From assembly GCA_030533445.1 (NCBI GenBank), contig CM060065.1, positions 47,251,964-47,315,963 on the forward strand: a stretch of 64,000 nucleotides of DNA, read 5' to 3'. Below the pieces are notes generated by a model. It saw nothing but the letters and a program-made list of their open reading frames with translations. It made no database searches and was not told the DNA's origin. Within the stretch, counting starts at the first letter, position 1. The number at the start of each line of letters is the position of its first letter. This document shows positions 48,100 to 60,358 of the stretch, piece after piece. Source of the stretch: Cyprinodon diabolis (taxonomy: Eukaryota; Chordata; Actinopteri; Cyprinodontiformes; Cyprinodontidae). Position numbers and translations under genes: made by a program.

Positions 48100-49430
48100 C
48101 AGCCGGCTTCTCTCAGGAGGCATGGTTCTAAGAGATTAATCACATTACCTCATTAGACTATTGCATAAAATGTTTAACCCTTTGAAATAAATCAACAATT
48201 GCCTTGTTGGACTTTTCATATTTAGCGTCTGCTGTTTCCTCAAGATGAGAAAAATTATAATTATTCATCTATTTTTTGAGACATTCAGTGTTTATGTTTA
48301 CTTTCCAAATATTTGGCTAACTTTTCATATTTTTCATCACTTTCTCTTTACTTTTACACAGCAGTAAGGCTGAAGGAGACTGCGGAAGGATGCTGCTCGC
48401 CATCATCATGTGACTGAATACCTTCTGTGTAGAAATCAGGCTGCTGGTCTCTTAAGGTGAGAAAGTTAACAATCCATCAAAGTTTAAAGCATCTAGACAT
48501 TTTTCACTTGGGTCCAGATAATCAAGTCAATACAGAGCTCATCATAGATGAAAAGGTAAAGTAGGCAGTTAAAATAAAAAGTAGATCAATTAGAAATAAA
48601 CAAATAAATGTATTTAAATCACAGTAATTAGATCAGAATTTCGGTTATTCCTATAAAAACGTTTGCTGTTTATTAACAGAGTTTAATTAGTTTTTTAAAT
48701 TCAGATTTGGAAGCTTCAAAACTGCTTTTGAGAAATAAAAATGCTTATGATATAAGAGATTTAAGATTATTTGAGCCCGGCATTGAAGACCAATAAACAT
48801 GTAAAGGTGGCTGGGATGCTGTGGGAGTTTACCCAACAAAGCTTTATAAATGAACAGTGGTGCTACCTGCCAAAATGAAATAAAAACCAATCGTAAAGAA
48901 CACAGATGTGACTGAGAGATTTACGTTTGAAACGAACCATAGAGAAACATGATAGGCTGCATCCATTTCTTTAAAGTGGAAGGTGGCTTCTGGCTGTACA
49001 GGAATGACCATAACCTACAATTAACAGAAAATGGAAAACATGATGAACATTTGTCTTTAAAGTAAAATTAATATTTGATTTAATTTTAATCAACTCGTTA
49101 AATAAGATGTATGGAAAATGTGAGCTCTTTTAAAAAGCTTGTTGAACTTCTAATACTTTTAACCTTCCATTAACCTAACAAATTTTTTTTTAATCACAGT
49201 GCTACCTGAAGTTCTTGGTGTTTTTCTATGAGTTAGAGCATCATAGGCTGTTTTATGTTTGCAAATTTACCTTCCTCTCTCTCTCCTTTACACCCCAACA
49301 ATAAGGGGTTAATCTATTTTTTTTTCAAAGGCTTCCAAATGTAGCTTTTGTTTCCAATTTTCTTTTCATAAAGGTTATTTAATATTTCCGGGTGGATCAT
49401 CTAAATAAGTGGTCCTCCTAATTGTCGTGT
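48100..49430. other. Intergenic stretch upstream of GCAP-like copy B
   Basis: No coding exon is supported. Any 5' UTR exon and promoter of copy B should lie here, but I cannot place them. Confidence 0.4.
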
Positions 49431-49439
49431 ATCTGTGGT

Positions 49440-50000
49440 GAGCTATGGTTTCAGACAGTCATTAAAGTTCACTTTTCTCACTGCAGTTCTTTGAAAATGG
49501 CCGAGGGTCGTAAGAGAAAAAGTGTATATGAAGTGTATGAGAAAAAAAGAAAGGCCTAAGAAGAGGCCGATATATCCCATAATGCTTTCTGCGGAGAGCT
49601 CTCCTTGCAAAGCATTATGGGATGTGCTGTTACAGCAGCCTGCTGTCACCATGGGCTGCCATTACCCAACAGCGGCGACTCATAACAAAGATGGCCCAGG
49701 CACTGCGCGGCGGAGTTATGTGACCAACAGAGCAAAAAGCATTGATCATCTGTCCGAACGGGAAGTTAAGTTAGTCCAGCATATAGTCCCTCCCCACTCT
49801 ATATAGTGATTGAGGGATTTAGGAGTTAGGGCGGACGTTCTGACACAGTATACCTGTATCAGCTATGAGAACAGCAGCGTTTAAACTGAGCATGCACAAG
49901 GAGAAATGGGCTCTCGCAGGTGCATTATTTTTTAAAGTGGAGAGGGCGGGTCTTTTAAACAATTTGCGAAAAAATTCCCCACAATACCTTTAAACAAGGC
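49440..50000 (+). repeat. Dispersed element with a long internal hairpin
   Basis: Related to 18820-19050 in reverse. It starts near TTAAAGTTCAC and ends ATACCTTTAAAC. It holds a short frame MAEGRKRKSVYEVYEKKRKA (49498-49557) that stops at once. It also holds a hairpin with arms TCCCATAATGCTTT (49575-49588) and AAAGCATTATGGGA (49609-49622), enclosing the palindrome GGAGAGCTCTCC. Confidence 0.55.
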
Positions 50001-50099
50001 TACCAGTTTAAAGATTTTGTTTTATGAATAACACCATAAACATATCAACCCATAGAAATACTGAGGTTCTCCTTCTCTGAAGAGCAGAGGGAGAGTCTG

Positions 50100-50930
50100 G
50101 AAAACAACTAGGATAACCAGAAGGGACCCTCCCCGATACAAGATGAAGATGCATTCAATGGATATCTAAAAGGGAAAACAGATCACTGAGATCTGCCATG
50201 ACCCTGTGGTGCATCTTTTAGTTCTCACTTGTGTTTTTGTGCTCCTCATCAGCCTTAAGGTTTTACCTTATCTTGTTTCTTTATGGAAGGAAATGACTCA
50301 CTGAATAGAGAAATACGTGGAAAACTGCAGGGGAATTGAGTGAAATCCAGGGAGTATTGAGGTGGAGAGCACAACCAGAGATAGAGATGCTAGATAGGGT
50401 GGACAAGTTACACGAAGAACAAGTATAAGGAAAGATAATCCTTTTTCACACTGGCTACTTTTTCTATACATCTTCCATATCGCAGTGAATAGAAGCTCTT
50501 CTATTCGGTTTGGTAATCAACGCCAGCTCCGTGGCAGATAGTTTCACTCCACCATCAATCAGAAATATGGATCCATTCTAGTCTTTTCTCTAAGAATGGA
50601 TTGGCTGGGGAAAAAAAATCTAGTTGGTTAAACGAATTTTGGTAAGAATAACCAAGACATTGGTCAGAAACTTAAGCCAACAAACCGCCCTGTATGGCAA
50701 AGCCACCCATGATGCCCATATCAGCAAATAAGTACAGTCTTAGGCAAGATAATTTTTAAAAGAACACAAGAAATTCAGAGGGCTTGGTTTTCCACATGAG
50801 CTAATGCTCAAGGATTAAACGACTAACAGACAGCTTCCCTTATTCTCCTGCTAATGTGTTGAAGATTAAGATGGCTAAGCAAACCAGCAGGGGTCCATTT
50901 GAAGACGCAGATTTAACAAAATCAGATTTA
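50100..50930. repeat. Dispersed repeat, copy 1 (copy 2 at 54640-55260)
   Basis: Shares AGATCACTGAGATCTGCCATGA-type sequence (50180) and CAAGAAATTCAGAG, TTGGTTTTC, CCAGCTTCCC-like and ATTCTCCT blocks with 54780-55210 in the same order, diverged and with gaps. Confidence 0.55.
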
Positions 50931-51299
50931 AATCCTAGACTCTAAATTGATCTAGTTAATGCATAAGTTTATATGAAATCTATATGGCAGGCAGAGCAGT
51001 AACAATAGGAATATGCAGATCTGAAATTCATTTCTGGACATTCAGAATATTTATTCTAGATGTGAAAAATGTCATTTTGTTTGAAAAGCTCATTCTGACA
51101 AGGACAAAATGTTTCTTTTTAGATATCAGAAATACATATTTAGTCAAACTAAACATATCAAAACAGCTTGCGAAAGCCTGTTGTGACCATGATAACAATA
51201 CAGGTTTATTAAATTTTTGTGGATCAATTTGCCTATTTAGGTTAAATCATCTGGCAGCAGGTGAAGATAAAGTCTAAAAATGTGTTCTAACAGGTAGGA

Positions 51300-51512
51300 C
51301 ACGGGTGTCAAAGTGGTTCCAGAAAGGGCTGTGTGGCTGCAGGTTTTCTTTCCAACCAAGCAATAGCACACTAGACTCCAGTCATCTCATCAAGTGAGTC
51401 CAATCTGAACATGATGACTTAATGAGATGACTGGAGTCTGGTGTGCTATTGCTTGGTTGGAAAGAAGACCTGCAGCCACACGGCCCTTTCTGGAACCACT
51501 TTGACACCCCTG
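51300..51512. mobile_element. Foldback hAT MITE with perfect 8-bp duplication (AGGTAGGA)
   Basis: AGGTAGGA at 51292-51299 and 51513-51520. The element is an almost complete palindrome: CACGGGTGTCAAAGTGG, CCAGAAAGGGC, TTTCCAACCAAGCAATAG and GACTCCAGTCATCTCAT recur as reverse complements, leaving a ~30-bp centre. The arms are about 90 bp. Confidence 0.93.
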
Positions 51513-52226
51513 AGGTAGGACCTGTGCACCATCTCATGGGGTCTCTCCTCAGTTTGATTCAGTTTTCATTTTTTGGATGTTTTCATCCCAATAAATGGTT
51601 GTTATTAAGAGGTTATCAGTCCCATAGAATGGCTTCAGATTGTACCAGTAGGCTCAGTAGGTTATTTTAGAGTGAACACTAATCCTAGTCCTAAGGTTAT
51701 TCCTCTTCCCCTGCGGAATTAATTAATCTATTAATGTGTCTTCATGTACTGTAATAAATCAATAAATTGATCAGCATGTTGCTTATATTAACAAACCAAA
51801 AACAAATCTCATATCCTGTCAATTGAGTTATAGAATCCTCTCCCTGTAGATATTTAATTCTCTGTGAAATAATCCCGATAATTCCTGAATAAGATCCTCA
51901 TCAAATGGACATGCAATGTTTCTTTTTAAAATCTAAATCTATAAAACTACAAAAAGTACAAAACTATGACAAAAGCTTCCTGACTGAATCAAGAAATAAA
52001 ACAATGTGATTGGCTCTAAGGAGAGCAGAGACAGAGGACAATCTGGTACCCCTTTTCCACTGGCCAAAAAACCTGTTTAAACCCTGGAACGATTGGTCTT
52101 TAGTGGCAGTGGGAGCAACTCACTGACTGGTGTCTACCCGGGTCAAATGACTCAGAAAACGACCCACATTAAAATTTCCTCAGCTCTGATCGGTGTGCTC
52201 TGACAACACCAGAGTCGGATTGACCC

Positions 52227-53945
52227 ACTAAATTACATTCAATTTCAATTCAATTCAGTTTATTTATATAGCGCCAAATTCACAACATATGTCATCTCAA
52301 GGCACTTTACAGTTCAACCAGATCATACAGTCAAATTGATACAAAGTTTTCTATCTAAGGAAAACCAGTTGATTGCATTGACTCATTGACTCAAATACAA
52401 TCCCTCACACTAAGCATGCTTGTAGCGACAGTGGAGAGGAAAAACTCCCCTTTAACAGGAAGAAACCTCCAGCAGAACCAGGCTCAGTGTGAGCGGCCAT
52501 CTGCCGAGGCCGACTGGGGTTCAAGGAGACAGAAGCAGAGATACAAAAAGCAGCTGTAAAAGGCGGCCCCGTCCAGGAAACACACAGCCAGGCAGACGAG
52601 CTCCAAGGCAGCTCCCATGCCAGAGGATGAAGAGAGCACATCCACCCAGCCACGGCCAGAGAAACAGGACCACACTGGAAAACAGGCCGACCTCCAACAT
52701 CTACAAACAAGGGTGTTGATGGAAGCAGCACAGCTGATGTTTCTTTCCTGGATGACGTCACAGCCAAACAGGAACAGACGAGGCAAAGCTACTCTGAGGA
52801 AAAGCAGATAGAGCAGAACGTTAGAGATTGAACAAACAGATTCTGCAGAATAGGAGAACAGAGAGATAATGAAGCAGAATGATGAAATGGGGGTCCCTAT
52901 GTCCTCCAAAAGTCTAAGCCTATAGCAGCATAACTTTAAAGACAGCTCAGGATAACCTGAGCCACCCTAACTATAAGCTTTATCAAAAAGGAAAGTTTTA
53001 AGCCTAGTCTTAAAAGTAGACAGGGTGTCTGCCTCACGGACTAAAACTGGTAGTTGGTTCCACAGGAGAGGAGCCTGGTAACTAAAAGATCTGCCTCCCA
53101 TTCTACTTTTAGAAATTCTAGGAACCACTAGTAAACCTGCAGATTGAGAGCGAAGTGCTCTGTTAGGAACATAAGGAACAATCAGATCTCTGATATAAGA
53201 TGGAGCTTGGCCATTTAAGGCTTTATATGTGAGAAGGAGGATTTTAAATTCTATTCTTGATTTAACAGGAAGCCAATGAAGAGAAGCCAGGATAGGAGAG
53301 ATATGATCTCTCTTTTTAATTTTCATCAGAACTCTGGCTGTAGCATTTTGGATCAGCTGAAGGCTTTTAACTACAGTTTGTGGACTTCCTGATAGTAAAG
53401 AATTACAATAGTCCAGCCTTGAAGTAACAAATGCATGGACTAGTTTCTCAGCATCACCCCTGGACAGGAGATTTCTAATTTTTGCAATGTTCCTCAGATG
53501 AAAGAAGGAAATTCTAGAAACCTCTTTGATCTGGGATTTAAATGACAGGTCCTGATCAAAAATAACACCAAGATTTTTTACTTTATTATCTGAAATCAGT
53601 TTAATCCCATCCAAATGAAGTGACTGGCTAATCAGCTTCTTTTTCAGAGACTCTGGTCCAAAGACTATAACTTCTGTTTTGTCTGCATTCAGAAGCAGAA
53701 AGTTAAGAGTCATCCAGGTTTTTATGTCTTCAAGACATGCCTGTAATCTATGTAATGGGTTAGCTTCATCTGGATTTATAGACAGATATAGCTGGGTATC
53801 ATCAGCATAACAGTGGAAATTAATCCCATGCTGTCTAATAACTCTACCAATTGGGAGCATGTATAAAGTAAAGAGAATTGGTCCTAGCACTGATCCCTGT
53901 GGTTTACATGATACCATTGAACGCAATTTACGGACGTCAACGCAC
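52227..53945 (-). mobile_element. L2-like LINE, 5' truncated, reverse transcriptase frame open
   Basis: On the minus strand an open frame holds the reverse-transcriptase C-terminal half: PQGSVLGPILFTLYM, CYADDTQLYLSINPDE (catalytic YADD), LNADKTEVIVFGP, LGVIFDQDLSF, SRLDYCNSLLSGSP, ASLHWLPVKSRIEFK and GGRSFSYQAPLLWNQLP, ending LKTFLFDKAYS before a stop at 52967. Then comes ~700 nt of 3' UTR, finishing CTGAATTGAATTGAAATTG (52227-52260 in reverse). The endonuclease and the RT start are missing. The frame continues 5' into about 65 codons of unrelated sequence up to 54124, giving a chimeric 385-codon frame. It is less decayed than the copy at 130-1185. Confidence 0.9.
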
Positions 53946-54344
53946 TGCAGCAGTCGCTTCAGATCTGACAAGCCGAAACAACTCTGTTTACATTCAATAA
54001 ACATGGAGCAGCTCTCGTGAGAGGGATTCAGACAGATAATAGCGTGAAACAATAAAGCACACTGAGCACGCCCTGGCTCCCTTCCATGTTGCTCTCCATT
54101 GTTTGCTTTCCTGACTTCTGTCAAAATGGTGACTGGAGAAGTTTCTTACTTTTTTACTCCAAGGTTATAACATATCTAGGCTTTTTTTTATCCTTAACAG
54201 TTTGCCCCTTCCTATCTCCATCCAAACCCTCACCAGTAAAGGGACCCTCTTTCCTTCAAAAACAGATTTTACTTTTGACCAATTTCCCTTTTATATCATG
54301 GGGCTGCAAATGTTAATCACACCATAAATAACAGATCCTCATAT

Positions 54345-54600
54345 TATTTTTATTTAACCTTTATTGATCTCACATTGGAGAAATTTACCTCTGACTTTAA
54401 CCCATCCCCATGGGGAGCAGTGTGCTGCCATGTGGAGCATCCGGGGAGCAATGAGGGGTTTAGGGTCTTTGCTCAGGGAACCAGAGTGGCATTCTGTGGG
54501 AGTGAGGCTTGAACTTGGAACCTCAGGATTCCCCCCGCACCCCCCAACCCCCCCAGCTCTATGCCATAACCACTAGGCCGCCACTCCCCCCAATATAAAA
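54345..54600 (-). repeat. tRNA-like SINE
   Basis: On the minus strand the 5' end reads GGCGGCCTAGTGGTTATGGC (A-box-like), then GGTTCCAAGTTCAAGCCTC (B-box-like), ending in a TAAATAAAAATAAT tail. Confidence 0.75.
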
Positions 54601-54639
54601 GCAACACAAAGAAATCAATGAGTGACTGAGTAAAGTTAG

Positions 54640-55260
54640 CCTGTTGGGATAGTGGCAGGATTACAGCCAGGACTCAGGATACCAAGATAGAACTCAGGTG
54701 TGCCAGATCCCTCTGAGAGGCAGCAGGTTAAAGATAACCTACAAGGACATGCCAGGACACATATAATAAAGACTGATACATTTAATGGACCACTGAGAGT
54801 GAAAATAGATCACTTAGATCTGCCATGATCCTTTGGTGTTAGAGTTTAGCATTTTGCTTGTGTTCATTTGCTAATATTCTTCCATGCTGTCTTACAATAT
54901 CCTATTCTTTTCTCCATTTGTCATAGTTATGCTAAGGTGCCTGACCTGCAAATGTTTTTTTTGGAATCGGATCATAGCACATGCCAAGCTGGGTTTATAG
55001 TTACCAGCCATGGATTAAAGCCAGAAGGTTATTTTTTGTAGTAGATGGTTACGGCTCAAGATCACAATAGGGGGTTGTCTGTAACATGAAGGACACAAGA
55101 AAAATATTCTTGGAGAAAATACAAGAAATTCAAAGATGGTTGGTTTTCTCCATGGGCCAACACTGAAGCAATAAGGCCTGGCAGCCAGCTCCCCATATTC
55201 TCCTATGCGGATTAAGCTATGTGCAGAAGCGCAACTGCAGAACTCCACCATTCAGAACCC
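54640..55260. repeat. Dispersed repeat, copy 2
   Basis: Diverged copy of 50100-50930 (AGATCTGCCATGATCC, CAAGAAATTCAAAGATGG, CCATATTCTCCTATG). No coding frame. Confidence 0.55.
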
Positions 55261-55269
55261 AAGGCCCTA

Positions 55270-56370
55270 GATCCCTGACACTATTATTTTCTCTAAGATT
55301 TATTTTCTATGTTTGGTTTTCATCAGTTCCTTAGGTAGGTAATTTTGTTTTTTTCCCATAACATTGTACAGTATTTTGTCTTTACCCAGCTCATCTGTGT
55401 TGACTGTCCTCCCTCCCTCAGACTCCGGGGTTACCTTCTATCTCCGCTTTTCTCACATATCTTGATATACTCAACAGTTTCTATCATCCTCTTTCATTCA
55501 CACTTTTTCTCTCTTTATACAATTCACTATTTTACATTGTTTTTCTTGTGTCACTTCCTGTTTCTCCACACATGCTTTATCTTCACCCTGTGCTGTAAGT
55601 TTAGGTGTTTGAGACATCTAGTGGGGGGAGAAGGGAAATGCTGGATAACATAGAAGAAAACATATCTCAACCGGACATAAATATACCTAAGCAGCATTCA
55701 TTCTCTTTGTATATTTCAGAACCATTATAAGCTATTTAAGGCTCATCAGTCTGTCACACCCATGTTAAATCCTATTCAGTAATTAACAATGTAGATGAAG
55801 AAGGCTACTGGTGGTTTAAAAAGCTGGTTTAAACATAAGAAAACACTCCATTTATCTCCTGAACATGAAGCTATTTCAGAAGCTGATTAGACTTTTGAAG
55901 ATCCAATCACAGCACCGCTTCCCCTCCCCTGCGAGGTCAACCTCCTCACGCGCTTCATCGGATCAACAAATCGGCAAACACACACTTACGCTTTGACGGA
56001 TTCAGACTTTTAATCTCTCTGGTGTGCAGGAGGAAAATCTGTTCCTCCCGGCAGTCAAACAGTCTGCAGATTAGCTTTCCAACACCAGCGAAAGTAGATT
56101 TAGAGAAATAAATGTAATTTGCTTTATGGCGGAGTAGTTCTAGTTTTAGAAATACAGAGGTCTTCCTGCAGACCTTCTTTACAGGTGGGGATTTGATTAG
56201 GATACATGAGGACTCAATAGGATTTGTTTACCATGTGCTCCAGAAATAGCTCCCAGGGACCACTCTTCTGGAAAAGGTCAGTTGAAACCATGAGCTCCTG
56301 ATGGCACTGCCAGGATGTACCGACTCAAAAACCCATCATCTGAGTGGATTTCTGCACCTTCCTGTTTGAA
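55270..56370. other. Upstream region of GCAP-like copy A
   Basis: Pyrimidine-rich sequence with no coding exon. The promoter or 5' UTR of copy A probably lies in 55.9-56.37 kb, where GC content rises (55920-55990). No TATA box was settled on. Confidence 0.35.
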
Positions 56371-56373
56371 ATT

Positions 56374-59300
56374 ATGGGTCAGGTCCAGGCCACCTCAGAA
56401 AAAGAAGTGACTCTTCAGCACATTCAGGAACTCTACCGAAAATTTACCAGTGAATGTCCAAGTGGAAACCTGCACCTGCATGAATTCAAGAAAATCTTTG
56501 GGGTCAACAGCAAATCACCAGAGGAGGAGCTGGCTTTCATTGAACTTGTCTTTAAATCCTTTGATACTAATAAGGTAGTGCTTCTTGTTTAATACATCTA
56601 TCTTAGCTGATGTAAGGTTGTTTCCACAGACTTTGTAATTTATGGTTCTATTTAGGATGGTAAATTGGACTTCATGGAGTATGTGGCAGCTGTGAACCTC
56701 GTTCTTCGTGGAAAACTCATCGACAAACTGAAGTGGTCTTTTAAAGTGTATGACAATGATGGGAATGGCTCTCTGACCAATCAGGAAGTGAGACGTGTTG
56801 TCAAAGTGAGTCTTCAGCTTATGGTTTGTTTGTTTTTTTACTCTGCTGGTTTTATGGAAAGCATTTGGAGCAGTTATAAAAGTTACAGCACACTGCTGTA
56901 TTTTAAGCAACACAAACAATCTGCAGCATAATCCTGCTTATTTTACTATTTGCAGTTGAATGAAACACTGTAATGCTCAGGTTTAGGTCAATGTGTTGTA
57001 TGAATATTGAATTTCAAATTAAAAGAGCTTCTGTTGTCTAGAGACAAATCGACAGTCATTTCTTGGATCATTGGAGGAAAGCCACGATCCCAGGGTCATG
57101 AAATGGATGTGTAATGGCTTAATGGAAAATAAAAAAATTACTACTGCACCACCAGGAACCTAAACCTATCCTAAAGTCAATTCACACATTAGTCCTAAAC
57201 CTAACCCCCACCCCAAGAAGATAATTTCTCCCAGTTGTTTCTCCCAATAAGTACCTTTAAGTCCCCAAAATGTATCATATTCCTGGAAAATTGTCCCCAC
57301 AAGGTAACAAAACCACAGCCACATGCAAAAGTTTACATTTCTGCCCATATTAAGACACTACATTGACTTGCATTTATTTTAGTTACTGCATTGATGCCCA
57401 ACCCTAACCATTACCATTATATTCTTAACTCTAAGATTAATCTAAAGTAAATTCACATAATACCTCTAAACTGACTCCCTGGCATTAAAAATGGCCGTCC
57501 ATCACATTAGGACCAGCGTCGGCCAGTTGGTCCTCACATGTTAGTAAAAATACCAAAAATGGTATTTAAATGGGTAACATGCACAGTCACACAAAGAACA
57601 TAATCAGAAATAACAAAAAAGTTTGAAATTATTATGAAGTTTCTATTATCAAAGATTTAATTGTAAATATTGGGATTATTTTTTTTCCCCCAGATCATCA
57701 CCAAGATTAAAAGACGCAATGAGCAGAGTGTGGAAGTTGATGTTGATGACATCTGTGACAGGATATTTCAACTGGTGGACAAGAACAAAGACTGTAAGTC
57801 AAAACATGAAGAAAATGCTTTATATTTTTATAACATTACAAATTGATATGTTTGCTCTTCGTTTTCACTCTGAATCTGAACTTTATGTATCGTAGAGCAA
57901 AAAACACTGGAATTGGAAGTAGCAAAAACCCCTTAAAGTATAATTAATGTCAGAGAATCATCAACAATGACCATATTATTTGCAGGTCAAACATCATATT
58001 TCAAAATGAGAAATTTCAAAATATTTAAATATGACCCAAAACATACCTGTTAGTACAATTATTTATCCTAAAGTTCTCTTTGTACGCACAAAAAGAGCCT
58101 TAGGAGTTATGTTTTTCTAAAACAGAAAAGCTTAGCCATGCATGGTTGATGATATAAGTTAGGTAAAGTCTTGTTTTGAAGAAAGAAGCATCCTAAGGCT
58201 AAGGAATGAGATCACATTATAGTTCATCTCAAACTTAAGAGTTCTTATTTTTTAGTAAAGTCAGCAGTCAGACCGTAAGTTTTCCACAGACACTGTTTTT
58301 GAGCTTGAAGTTCCTCAGAGAAGAAAATGTTTAATTTCATCATTATTTCCTCTGTGAGTCAAAAAAAGTCAGCTGCAGCTAAGTCATTTTTAAACATTAC
58401 TTAGCTGCAGCTGCATTTTCTTTCAGTGTCTGAGCTAAATAAATGACTCTAATTCTGGTATTTGTTTTTTTTAATGTATTTTAGTCTTTAATATACCAGA
58501 ACTTACATAAAAAGTATGATTATATATTTTCTAAACATTAAATCAGGCATTATAATCTAACAAGGATGATCTCATTTTTACTCTTGCTTTGGTTATTTCT
58601 TCGATGACTACTTTTAAGTGGTGTTGCACCAATACCAATACCAGTATCAGGCAGGGCCCCGATACTGCAATAGAATTATGGTATCGTAATCAGCGAGTAC
58701 CAACAATCAGGGCACCGATACCATTTTGAGAGCCAAGAGTTTATTCAACTATTGTCAGCCATTCCAGGTAGGCAATAAAAAGTTTGTACCAGATTCACTT
58801 TGTATTCGTCTTTTTCCTGCTTTACAAAGGTAGGCAGTAGCTTGACAAAGCCATGATGGCAATTATTTTACATCCAAGCAGTTTGCATTTCTTCATATAT
58901 ACAAACACACACATCAATTTAAACAGATGGTATCGGTATGGTATCGGTATCGGTATCGGCCAATACTGCACAGCCAAGTATTGGTATCAGGGCCAAAAAA
59001 GGGCAATGCCGCAACACTAGCTTTAACTATGAAAAAATGTTCAAGTAGTGCCACTTTTACTAGAGCACCTTTTTTGGATCCCTTACCCACCTCTGACAGC
59101 TTTTTATGAGAAGAATACAGTGATCAGAGACAGACTAAGAAGTGTTTGTGCCACCAAAGACGGTGTGCTGGATAGTATGACCAAACCAGCATTTGTTGGT
59201 CCTAGACCAGATTACCTGTCTCTAATAGGTTGATTACAGCTCTATATCTGGACAATCAAAAACTGGGTATCTCTGTAAAGAGGACAAAGCAGGCAGACAA

Positions 59301-59920
59301 GTGTAGAAAACACAGAATCCCTTAATTAATATAAGAAGTGGTCCTTCCTATATGAGAAAAGATGACTACCACATACTCCTTCTTACCCTGGTTTGGTTTG
59401 CAACTCTGTGTAATTATATCAGTGCTGGGTACATGAGGATGTGAGGTGGAGGGTGGGCATTATAAGTCAATCTGGGGCAAAAATAAAAAAAAAAATCTGA
59501 CTCTGCTGTGCAAAATATGGCTGGCATTGACAAGCGATAAAAATTAAATAAAAAAACATTTTGCGACAGTCCAACCATTAGCTAAAGAGTGTGGTTAACA
59601 GAATGGGAGCCTATAAGCAGCTCCAATAAATTTTCACTGTACGATGATGGACCAATGAGGACGGTGATCACAACAAACTGTTCACCAGCAACTTACAGTA
59701 AAACAGTCTAAAATGTCACATTTCTTTATTTTTTTAAATAAAGATGATGTCATTCTGTTGCTCTATGTGTATCATTGAAATCTTTGTTTGATTTGCAGGT
59801 CAGATATCTTTGGAGGAGTTTATTGAGGGAGCAGAGAAGGATCCGTGGCTCATGGAGCAGCTCAGACTGGACATTGCACCTTCAGACTGGTTCATTAAAC
59901 ACCAGGAGAAAAAGTCCTGA
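56374..59920 (+). CDS. Guanylyl cyclase-activating protein-like EF-hand calcium sensor, copy A
   Basis: Exons 56374-56574, 56656-56805, 57694-57793 and 59799-59920 (201, 150, 100, 122 nt) join in phase to 190 aa, the usual GCAP length. The start MGQVQATS offers Gly2 for N-myristoylation, as in GCAPs. Seen in order: helix QHIQELYRKF, non-binding EF1 with ECPSG and LHLHEFKKIFG, EF2 DTNKDGKLDFME (split by intron 1), EYVAAVNLVLRG, LKWSFKVYD, EF3 DNDGNGSLTNQE, CDRIFQLVD, EF4 DKNKDCQISLEE (split by intron 3), and C-terminus DWFIKHQEKKS. GCAPs sit on photoreceptor membrane guanylyl cyclase and speed cGMP synthesis at low calcium. Odd: the near-invariant Gly at EF4 position 6 is Cys (exon ends GAC-T, next starts GT). 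Intron 3 carries a hAT MITE. Whether it is closest to GCAP1-3, or to fish-specific or inhibitory (GCIP-like) forms, is unresolved. Confidence 0.9.
57100..57560. repeat. Dispersed repeat in GCAP-like A intron 2 (related to 63160-63370)
   Basis: Shares CCTAAACCTAA-type strings, CATATTCCTGGAA and CACAAGGTAACAAA / CATAAGGTAACAAA with 63160-63370, in the same order. Confidence 0.55.
58619..59019. mobile_element. hAT MITE copy 2 (intact sister of 30140-31320)
   Basis: Begins TGGTGTTGCACCAATACC and ends GCCGCAACACTA (in reverse TAGTGTTGCGGC). Contains the GGTATCGGTATCGGTATCGG zone uninterrupted. Lies in intron 3 of GCAP-like copy A. Confidence 0.75.
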
Positions 59921-60352
59921 GTCCTGGGATGACACTGTGGGAATATTCAGCCTGATTGTTCAAGAAGAACCTTTGACTTCTTCTGTAAGGAGATACTTTT
60001 TTTTTTTTACAACAAAAACCATGGATTAAACTACAGTCAGCCTTAATTTTTCATTTCTTATTTTCTGGAAGGATTTTTTTGCCCATTTATCTTCAGTGTA
60101 AATAATGGAGTTATTTGAAAGTCTTTTAGTTAAAAATGTCCTAATATTATCCTTAGTTTAAGCTTCTCTTAGGGTAATACTTCAACCAATGGATTCTGTA
60201 TCAAATGGGACTATGAATGAAGAAAAACCAGAGACTCTGAAGGTCCTCCAGTTTCATTGCTGGTCAGCTTTTTGCTTTGCTTTATTTGCCTTTTTCATTC
60301 GAAATACATCTCTCCCCATACTTGCTGGTAAAGTTGTCTAAAAAAGCCTTAA

Positions 60353-60358
60353 AATAAA
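60353..60358 (+). terminator. Poly(A) signal AATAAA of GCAP-like copy A
   Basis: AATAAA 433 nt after the stop, in CTTAAAATAAATGTTTGC. Confidence 0.55.
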
